Shown piece after piece: positions 17,944-25,639 of a stretch of DNA of 34,533 nt. Made by a program: the position numbers and the translations under genes. Location of the stretch: contig JADFXK010000005.1 of NCBI GenBank assembly GCA_015233625.1, forward strand, positions 1 to 34,533, given 5' to 3'. The stretch's first letter is position 1, and the number at the start of each line of letters is the position of its first letter. The DNA comes from Deltaproteobacteria bacterium (GTDB taxonomy: Bacteria > Desulfobacterota > JADFXK01). The notes under the pieces are model-generated. The model saw only the letters and a list, made by a program, of their open reading frames with translations. It was not told the origin of the DNA and made no database searches.

Positions 17944-18578
17944 TCGTCCGACGGCGTTGAGGTGTTGCATGTGGTGTGGAAAAGACACAACGCTTTTGTT
18001 GCATGCAACAGTTTTTCTACTCAAGCCTACCCCTTTGGACGATGTGCGCTCCTTCCATAAGTGCTTATACATATGAGCTTAATTTTAAACACGACGTCTT
18101 TTGGTTTATCCGGCATGGGTTTTGCGTATAAGAACAGGACGAAGTAGGAAGCCTACCGAACGATGATAATGTCATGCGAATAGAAAACCGGTGTCTGGAA
18201 AGCCTTGAAAAACGCGGTGTCCGGTTTTGGTCGAAATGATATTGAAGGGCTTTTGCACGAGACTCGAAGCTATAGCATATTGGCAGCCCAACAGAGGTGC
18301 GACCATCGGCGAGGTGGCTTGGAAACGCAACGCCCTGGATAATCGCCCAAATCATCAGGGGTTTGCTTACGGGGGCGTCAGCTTTCCTTTATTTTGGTCG
18401 GACAAAGAAAGACCGAAGTTATTTAGCTAAGTTAGGAAGGAAAGGGTTATCTTGGTTTAAGTCCCGGAATAAGGTCATATCATTACCGCTTAAATTAGTT
18501 GGTCATTTTCCGGGATTGCCTTAAATGTGTTGCGGACAAAAACAATGGAACAAATTCATAAACTTAAGGAGGCATGGC

Positions 18579-18905
18579 ATGAGTCAGAGGCTCGGAAAGA
18601 GTATCGCATCGAGAAGTCTATTGGTTTTCTTTCCAGTTATTCTTGCGTTATTCTTGTTTTTTCTTTTTAATACGCAGGACTGTTCCGCCCAACAAGAGGG
18701 ACGGACGTATCATGAAGGAACAGTCAGCAACCAAAGGCACCATAATGACAATTGGTCAAAGAGCCGGAAGTACCATCACCCACCCAGAAGGGTAAGGAAA
18801 CGGACTCGTCGGCACCGGAGGGTAATCCACCACACCTCGATCAGCCAGCCAACGACTATCTCCATGGGGATACCCAACATTCTCTCAACCATAGGCAGAG
18901 TATAA
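18579..18905 (+). CDS. Small secreted His/Arg-rich protein of unknown function
   Basis: ATG at 18579 preceded by aaggagg; signal-anchor-like SLLVFFPVILALFLFFLFNTQDCSAQQ; basic HHPPRRVRKRTRRHRRVIHH tail. Confidence 0.5.
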   Translation: MSQRLGKSIASRSLLVFFPVILALFLFFLFNTQDCSAQQEGRTYHEGTVSNQRHHNDNWSKSRKYHHPPRRVRKRTRRHRRVIHHTSISQPTTISMGIPNILSTIGRV

Positions 18906-18954
18906 GGGTAGCCTAGATTAACCCCGGCCTTGGCACAGACTAAAATGATCGATT

Positions 18955-18985
18955 AGGGGGGGCTTTCACGGCCCCCCCTTTTTTA
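18955..18985 (+). terminator. Rho-independent terminator
   Basis: ggggggctttcacggcccccccttttttt-like GC stem followed by a T-tract, just downstream of the 18579 ORF. Confidence 0.85.
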
Positions 18986-19120
18986 CATCCCCGGGCATAC
19001 CTGCCAGGTCCCATGACGGTTTTCTGAAGTTCGTAACGCCCCCTACCATTCAATCTGCTGATCCGATTTATCCACGTCGAGCCCTAGTTTTGCCTAAAGC
19101 TTCCTTCAGACCTCGCCTCC

Positions 19121-19864
19121 TTACTGCCGACCCTCGAAAAACGCTATGGCCTGCCGTACCTCGGCGAACTGGTAGATGATGTAATCCGGCTCTACCCCGT
19201 TGGCCTTCTTCCTGCCCTGGTTGGAGGAAAAGAACACGGTCTTCATGCCGGCCTGCCTGGCGCCGTAAATATCGTGGTACATGTCATTGCCCACGAAAAG
19301 GACGTTTTCCGGTAACGCATTCAATCCATCGAGGGCAGCCTGGAAAATCCGTCTGTCGGGCTTTCTGTAGCCGTAATCACCGGAAACGATGATGGGCTGA
19401 AAGTAGCCATCAAGGCCCACTGCTTGCATTTCCGGTAGAGCCCAGGCGCTTTGAGCGTCGGACAGGGCGGCCAGTTTGTAGCGCTGGGCCAGCTCGCCGA
19501 GCACGGTTTTCACCTCGGGGTAGAGCTGCAAATGGTAGCGGGAAATACCCCGGTACATTTCGGCCAGAATCTGAGGCATCCATTTCAGTTTTTCCGGATG
19601 CAGGGCCCGGCCGGCCTCGGGCCGGCGGCGCAGGTACTCCCGCCACAGCTCCACGGCGTCGAACTCCGGGAAGGCCTCACTACTGGCTTGGCGCTGCTCC
19701 TCCATCAGTTGGTAATACTCGTCGCGCACCTCCCAGCGGTGAACATGTATGCCCTGGTAGGTCAGGAAATGGCTGATGCCCCGGTAGACTTCCTCGTTGC
19801 CCTCATCGGTCTGGATATCGATAAGCGTACCGTTGATATCGAATACAATGGCCTTGACGTTCAT
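19121..19864 (-). CDS. HAD-superfamily hydrolase
   Basis: VKAIVFDINGTLIDIQ, LAALSDAQSA, YRKPDRRIFQAAL, VLFVGNDMYHDIYGARQAGMKTVFF. Confidence 0.9.
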   Translation of the reverse strand: MNVKAIVFDINGTLIDIQTDEGNEEVYRGISHFLTYQGIHVHRWEVRDEYYQLMEEQRQASSEAFPEFDAVELWREYLRRRPEAGRALHPEKLKWMPQILAEMYRGISRYHLQLYPEVKTVLGELAQRYKLAALSDAQSAWALPEMQAVGLDGYFQPIIVSGDYGYRKPDRRIFQAALDGLNALPENVLFVGNDMYHDIYGARQAGMKTVFFSSNQGRKKANGVEPDYIIYQFAEVRQAIAFFEGRQ

Positions 19865-20919
19865 GGTAATGCCCTCAGAATCTTTTTGGCTTTCTGCACG
19901 AGCCGCCAGCGATAATCCCGGTCGATCCAGGAGTTGCGCGCGATGCGCAGCAGAGTGATGCCCATGTAGAAGGGGATGCGCCGGGTGATGGCCCTAAAGG
20001 CGCTCATGCGGTCCGGAAAATGGCCACAGTATTCCCAAAGGAAATGCCCGATAAATGGCTCGGCCGCGCCGGGGTCGCCCTTGCCCTGGTAAAAGAAGTG
20101 GGCCAGTTCGCCACAGATCCTGCCCAGGTCGAACACCCGGTCGGCCCATTGCATGCGCTCCAGGTCAATGGCCAGTACAGTGCGGCCCTTGCCGAAAAGA
20201 AAGTTGGAGGGCGTGGCGTCGCCGTGCACCAGCACACTTCGGTCCTCCCACATCAGGCCCTGATTACGCCAGGCCTCCCGCAGGTGGTAGAGTTCGTCGG
20301 AGTGGTCGCGTCCCATGCCCCATTTGGAGAAGAGCGAACCGATGAGCCGGCCCATGTAGGCATGGCTGTGGTCGAAGTTGACTCTCCAGTCGCCCGCCGT
20401 GCGGTTGTGCATGGTGGCCAGAAAATGGGCCAGAGCAGTGAGCTTGCGGTATAGCCGCTCGCGTCTGCCCTGGTGCATGGCCTCTTCGATCACCGTTCCC
20501 AGTAAGTCGCCTTCCAGAAATTCCATCAGCAGGACGTTGTTTAGGGCCGGGTTGAAGCCCAGGGGCTTGACCACATAATGGGGTGGCGAATCGAACCCCA
20601 GGCCGCGCAGGTAGATCAGGTGGCTGAACTCGGCTTCCCCTGTTTTTCCATGCCGTCCGGAGGTGCTTTTGGGGGGATAAAATTTGCCCACGAACCGCAC
20701 TTTGCTGTATTTTTCCTCATAGAGGTAGACGTTGCGCGAACACGCTGACTGGAAGACGCTAAACTCCACGTGCTCCGGCCCGACACCAAGCTGGGAAACG
20801 ATGTGATCACGCAGGTACCCGTGCAGAGGATCATGATGGTCAAGATGTCCGAGAGACCTGCCGATCATCATCACGCTCCAGGTTTTGTAATATAAGTGTC
20901 CCGATGCCTTCCGCCCCAT
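19861..20919 (-). CDS. Aminoglycoside phosphotransferase (APH)-fold small-molecule kinase
   Basis: VLVHGDATPSNFLF, VLAIDLERMQWADRVFDLGRICGELAHFF; ATGA overlap with the HAD gene. Confidence 0.8.
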   Translation of the reverse strand: MGRKASGHLYYKTWSVMMIGRSLGHLDHHDPLHGYLRDHIVSQLGVGPEHVEFSVFQSACSRNVYLYEEKYSKVRFVGKFYPPKSTSGRHGKTGEAEFSHLIYLRGLGFDSPPHYVVKPLGFNPALNNVLLMEFLEGDLLGTVIEEAMHQGRRERLYRKLTALAHFLATMHNRTAGDWRVNFDHSHAYMGRLIGSLFSKWGMGRDHSDELYHLREAWRNQGLMWEDRSVLVHGDATPSNFLFGKGRTVLAIDLERMQWADRVFDLGRICGELAHFFYQGKGDPGAAEPFIGHFLWEYCGHFPDRMSAFRAITRRIPFYMGITLLRIARNSWIDRDYRWRLVQKAKKILRALP

Positions 20920-21303
20920 GGCGGAGCAGAACCAACGGTATGCCAGGGTGTAGCGAGCATGTCATAAATCGTAACGCACGGGGGGAAGACGAACTGATAG
21001 GAAATCGCTTTTTGAGGATTTTGGGGTAGCATAATATTATAGCCGGTGAAAAAGCATGCCACTCTGGCCGGTCAAAACTGCTCCAGCTCACTTTTTTTTC
21101 AGCCCTTCAATCCTTGGGTGTGGCGTGGATGGCCCCCCGGCCCTGATTCCGGTCAATTAGTCCGGCCTTGGGGATGGTCGGTGGGCTGACGGGGTGCTTT
21201 TATCCTCGAGTGGCATACATTAATTCCGAAGACCTTAGCATACTTTCCACCGCATAATTGTAACATCCGTCGGTGATGCTGTCAAGTACATTTACGTTCC
21301 GAC

Positions 21304-21567
21304 CAGGGCAAACGCATGAAAAAATATTGCATAGAGAAAAGTGTGGTTTTACAAGAGTGGGTGGCCCGAAAAGCCCTGAAAGGGCGCACTAGGTTAGCCC
21401 AGGGAAAGCGAAGCGCAGTCCTGGGTGCCAGAGGTCCGGCTTTCTGATAGATGGGGTTTTAATTGTAATCTAATTACCCAGGGTGCTGCCGCTGGCTAAC
21501 CTAGTGCGCCCTTTCAGGGGCTTAATCGGAATTAATCGTTTTAAGAATATTTCATGCGTTTGCCCTG
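21304..21567. mobile_element. Nested palindromic element (MITE-like / non-autonomous candidate)
   Basis: Outer 18-bp arms cagggcaaacgcatgaaa (21304-21321)/tttcatgcgtttgccctg (21550-21567); inner 26-bp arms ccctgaaagggcgcactaggttagcc (21374-21399)/ggctaacctagtgcgccctttcaggg (21494-21519); inner cccagg/cctggg hairpin. Confidence 0.7.
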
Positions 21568-21681
21568 CTCATCCGACAGAAATACGGATTCTTTTTCTAT
21601 AAAGCGATATTGTTTCCGGTCATGTATTTTATTATTGGACGGCCGCTGTCTGGGGCTACCGGAAATTTTGTTAAGCATATG

Positions 21682-22983
21682 TTAGGCGAACAACGATGAG
21701 CCAAGACCACTTTGGGTATACACCCCGTTAGAATAGCTACTCGAGCTGGCCTGCATGTAGCTTTTAATGGCTGCCGCCAGTTGGCTCGCATAGCTTGAAG
21801 TTGTGCTGTTGTTATTGGTCGTGGAGGTCGTCGAGGAGGATGACGAAGAAGATGTGGCATCTTTCTTGAGAGCCTCCAGCAGGGTCTCTAAGGTGCTTGA
21901 AGATGATGAGCTTGAAGATGACGAAGTAGATGTATCATCGCTATTAAGGGAATCCAGCAGAGTCTGCAAAGAATCCGCTGAAGTGGTCCCTTGGGTCTGG
22001 GTGGTCGCCGATCCCGATGGAGGTGGTCCTTGCATACCACCCATGCCCCCTGGAGGCGGACCCATCATGCCTCCTGGAGGTGGTCCTTGCATACCGCCGC
22101 CGCCCCCGTGATGATGGCCGTGGTGCGCCGTCATCGTCGTCTGAGCTTGGGAATACGCCTGTTGAGCGTCAGTCAGGCTGCCCGATTTCAGAGCAGTTCC
22201 TATATCCTGCATGGATTTACTCATGGGATCATTGGATTGGCTGTTCTGCCGGTTCGGGGCGTCGCTTTGCAGCTTAGTTAAGGCCGCCTGGGCGTCGGTC
22301 AAGCTCCCAGATTGCAGAGCACTACCGAGAGCTTCAAAATCCTGCTTGGCCTGGGCAAACTTATCTGCGCCGCTGGTTTGTTGATTTCCGTCCGAACCGG
22401 TAGTATTCTGAGCCGACTCATGGGCCTTAATCGCCGTCTGCATCTTGGAATACGCCTGTTGGGCATCAGTCAGGCTGCCCGACTGCAGGGCAGTTCCTAT
22501 ATCCTGCATGGATGTACTCATGGGATTGTCGGATTGGCTGTTCTGTTGATTCGGGGCATCACTTTGCAGTTGAGTATAGGCCGCCTGGGCATCAGACAAA
22601 CTCCCTGACTGCAGAGCACTGCCGAGAGCTTCAAAATCCTGCTTGACTTGGGCGAATTTATCTTTGCCGCTGGTGTCTTGCGTGCTCCCGGTGTTTTGCG
22701 TCGTCTGAGACGACCCTTGTGATTGCCTCTCCTGAGCCAGCTTGGCCAATCCGTTACTGAACTCCAGTTGGCTGATGGCGCCGTTATTGTCCGAATCGAG
22801 CTGTTTGAAGATGTCGGCTACGCTCGTTGAGTTACTGGAGCTGCCGGCCTTCAACTTATTGCTCAGTTCGGTGGAGGTGATTTTGCCATCCGCATTAGTA
22901 TCAGTTGCTTTGAACAACCTTTGCTGCATCTGTTTGAGGTAGGATATGTCAAATCCGCCCCCACTACTGATTGAACTTACCAT
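21682..22983 (-). CDS. EF-hand calcium-binding protein with internal repeats, G/P- and Ser-rich regions
   Basis: DTNADGKITSTE and DSDNNGAISQLE EF loops; repeated LGSALQSGSLTDAQAA units; ggagg SD upstream of the start at 22983. Confidence 0.8.
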   Translation of the reverse strand: MVSSISSGGGFDISYLKQMQQRLFKATDTNADGKITSTELSNKLKAGSSSNSTSVADIFKQLDSDNNGAISQLEFSNGLAKLAQERQSQGSSQTTQNTGSTQDTSGKDKFAQVKQDFEALGSALQSGSLSDAQAAYTQLQSDAPNQQNSQSDNPMSTSMQDIGTALQSGSLTDAQQAYSKMQTAIKAHESAQNTTGSDGNQQTSGADKFAQAKQDFEALGSALQSGSLTDAQAALTKLQSDAPNRQNSQSNDPMSKSMQDIGTALKSGSLTDAQQAYSQAQTTMTAHHGHHHGGGGGMQGPPPGGMMGPPPGGMGGMQGPPPSGSATTQTQGTTSADSLQTLLDSLNSDDTSTSSSSSSSSSSTLETLLEALKKDATSSSSSSSTTSTTNNNSTTSSYASQLAAAIKSYMQASSSSYSNGVYTQSGLGSSLFA

Positions 22984-23201
22984 TTTATACCTCCCTGTAT
23001 TGCGCTCCTCATCCTTGATGACTAACGCCGTTTTGAATGTCCGCTCCGGCATGGGCTTCGAGCAACTGGTGAGAAATCCTCCCACCCCGGAGTTTCAACC
23101 TAACATCTTGAACCTCCTTTCAATCGTGTTCCGATAGTTCAGAACACCGTCCGTCCAGTGTGTATTATAAGTCATTATTAGTCCGACGTGTGTCAAATTA
23201 C

Positions 23202-23227
23202 GTAATCTCTATGTGAAGTTTTGTAAA
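23202..23227 (+). promoter_or_regulatory. Candidate CpxR-type direct repeat
   Basis: GTAAT (23202), GTGAA (23213), GTAAA (23223), spaced 11 and 10 bp. Confidence 0.45.
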
Positions 23228-23323
23228 GAATGAGGGTGCTATCTTCACATTTTTTTACTCATACCAACGGCCAAAGTATGATAATGCTGAATCATGATCG
23301 TTCGTACCGCAAAGGAGATAATA

Positions 23324-24049
23324 ATGGAACGAGTTCTCGTTATAGATGACGATGCGGGATTGTGTGAACTGCTGGTGGAGTACCTGACCATTGAAGGCTT
23401 TCAGGTCGAAACCGTCAATGATGGTCTGTCCGGCGCAGAACGGGCTTCCGGAGGGAATTACGACCTGATTGTGCTTGATGTGATGTTGCCGGGGATGAAC
23501 GGCTTCGAGGTATTGCGCCATATCCGAGGTAAGATTTCTACCCCGGTGGTTATGTTGACGGCCCGTGGCGATGACGTAGACCGGATTGTCGGTTTGGAGC
23601 TGGGAGCAGACGACTATCTGCCGAAACCGTTCAATCCCCGGGAGTTGGTGGCCCGAATTCGGGCGGTCCTGCGTCGGGTCAAGCCGGAGCGGGAAGAGGC
23701 GGCATCACCAGCCACCCCCAGGAAACTCAAGGTCGGAGACGTGGAGATGGATATCGGCACCCGCGTGGTCTTTCGGGCTGGGGAACAGGTTGATCTGACG
23801 ACGGTCGAGTTCAATCTTTTGGAGCACTTGATTCGCAACGCCGGGGAACTCGTCTCCCGGGAAAAGCTGATCAAGGCCGTACTGGGACGTTCTCTTTCTG
23901 CGTATGACCGTAGTATTGACGTCCATATCAGCAAGCTCCGCAAGAAATTGGGCCGTGAAGTAGATGGAATGGAACGGATCAAGTCGATTCGGAGCGCAGG
24001 ATACCTGTACGCCCTGGTCAGTCCCATGGATAACCTCGGGGAGCACTAA
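23324..24049 (+). CDS. OmpR/PhoB-family response regulator (CpxR-like)
   Basis: ERVLVIDDDAGLCELL, LIVLDVMLPGMNGFEVLR, GADDYLPKPFNPRELVARIRAVLRR, C-terminal winged helix (LTTVEFNLLEHLIRNAGELVSREKL). Confidence 0.92.
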   Translation: MERVLVIDDDAGLCELLVEYLTIEGFQVETVNDGLSGAERASGGNYDLIVLDVMLPGMNGFEVLRHIRGKISTPVVMLTARGDDVDRIVGLELGADDYLPKPFNPRELVARIRAVLRRVKPEREEAASPATPRKLKVGDVEMDIGTRVVFRAGEQVDLTTVEFNLLEHLIRNAGELVSREKLIKAVLGRSLSAYDRSIDVHISKLRKKLGREVDGMERIKSIRSAGYLYALVSPMDNLGEH

Positions 24050-24065
24050 TTGCGAAGGATTGGTT

Positions 24066-25484
24066 ATGCATAAGCAAAAGATCTTTATAAAAATCTATCT
24101 CTGCTTCTGGGTCGTCATGATTCTGGCTGTGTCCACCCAGATCATTCTGGACAGGCTGACTGGTTGGCGCCCGCCTCCAGGTTTTCCTCCGCGAATGCTT
24201 GATGTCCCTTTATCGTTGTATGGCCAGGCGGCCCTGGCTTACCATCTAAGCGGCCAGCAAACGGCCTTGGTGGATATGACCGACCGGTTACGCGAGGCTA
24301 GCGGCATCCGGGCCTATATTATTGACCAGACGAACCGGGAAATCACCAATCGTCCATTGCCACCCGAAGCGCTGGGCTTAGTTTCGCTAGCCAGGCACAG
24401 CGGTCATCCCGAAGAGGCGCTGGTCAAAGGGACTTTGATGGTCGCCGTTTTAACTAAGGGAACAAATGGTCATGAATATGCGTTACTCGGCGAAATGCTG
24501 CGAAAAGACTTTGCACCACATCGACATCAGGGATTCCCTCCTCACATGGCCTTGCGGTTGTTTGTCATCCTGGTAATATCAGGCATCATCTTTCACGGGT
24601 TGGCCCGATACTTAGTCTCACCGGTCATCGCCCTGAGTGATGCCACCCGACGCTTTGCCGCCGGAGAGCTAAACGTTCGCATTGGAAAGAGCCTGGGTAA
24701 AAGGAAGGATGAGTTATCAGAACTGGCCAATGATTTTGACTTAATGGCGGAACGCATCGAGTCTTTAATGACCCTGCAACGCCAATTGCTGGGAGATATT
24801 TCCCATGAACTCCGTTCCCCCCTGGCCAGACTCAGTGTGGCGCTGGAACTGGCTCGGAGACAGACCGGACCTCAGGCTGAAAAGTTTTTGAATAGAATTG
24901 AACAGGAGGCGGAATCGCTTAACGACATGATTGGCCAGCTCCTAGCCCTGACCCGGCTGGAAGGCGGTTTTGGCGGGATTCAGATGGAACCTGTCAACGT
25001 GACCAGGCTTGTTCATGAGGTCATCAAAAATGGTGATTTTGAGGCGCAGGGGAGTAACAGAGGCGTCAGGCTTATGGAAAGTCAAGACTGCACCATCCAC
25101 GGAAACGAAAAACTACTGGGCCGGGCCATCGAAAATGTCGTTCGCAATGCCATCCGGTATACCGCGGAAAAGACTGAGGTGGAAATCAGTATCACCAAAG
25201 ATGAACATCAACCAGTGCCATACGCCGTCATCTCGGTCCGTGACCATGGCCAGGGAGTGCCAGACACGGAACTCGGCAACCTGTTCCGTCCATTCTATCG
25301 GGTGTCCGATGCCAGGGAACGGGAGACTGGGGGGACCGGATTGGGACTGGCCATTACCGACCGGGCCGTGCGGCAACACGGCGGGATAATCCGGGCCGTT
25401 AACGCGGCGGGAGGCGGGTTAATCGTTGAAATCAGACTTCCCGCGGCTCAGTGTCCAGAGGCTCAAACGGCAAATGTAAAATAA
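24066..25484 (+). CDS. HAMP sensor histidine kinase (CpxA-like)
   Basis: N-terminal TM, periplasmic region, second TM, HAMP, H-box LLGDISHELRSPLARLSVALELAR, N-box AIENVVRNAIRYT, G-boxes DHGQGVPD and GTGLGLAI. Confidence 0.92.
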   Translation: MHKQKIFIKIYLCFWVVMILAVSTQIILDRLTGWRPPPGFPPRMLDVPLSLYGQAALAYHLSGQQTALVDMTDRLREASGIRAYIIDQTNREITNRPLPPEALGLVSLARHSGHPEEALVKGTLMVAVLTKGTNGHEYALLGEMLRKDFAPHRHQGFPPHMALRLFVILVISGIIFHGLARYLVSPVIALSDATRRFAAGELNVRIGKSLGKRKDELSELANDFDLMAERIESLMTLQRQLLGDISHELRSPLARLSVALELARRQTGPQAEKFLNRIEQEAESLNDMIGQLLALTRLEGGFGGIQMEPVNVTRLVHEVIKNGDFEAQGSNRGVRLMESQDCTIHGNEKLLGRAIENVVRNAIRYTAEKTEVEISITKDEHQPVPYAVISVRDHGQGVPDTELGNLFRPFYRVSDARERETGGTGLGLAITDRAVRQHGGIIRAVNAAGGGLIVEIRLPAAQCPEAQTANVK

Positions 25485-25639
25485 AACTCCGAGCCTACCA
25501 CGAATGTCCGTGACTCCCTTTCCTGGAGAAAAATGCGCCGAAAAGACGTTTAATTTCCTCGACTGCTTTAACCAATTGTGTATAATACGTCTCGGTCCCG
25601 CGGCTGGACTGCGCTGCATATGACTTATCGGAGCGACAA

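Noticed and set aside
17963-18430. Short ORFs and scattered small inverted repeats (e.g. aaaaccgg/ccggtttt at 18184/18231)
   Set aside because: No recognisable protein motifs or consistent structure; probably intergenic or decayed sequence
21803-22111. Plus-strand acidic/Pro ORF opposite the EF-hand gene
   Set aside because: Antisense of the poly-Ser and PPGGM low-complexity coding region
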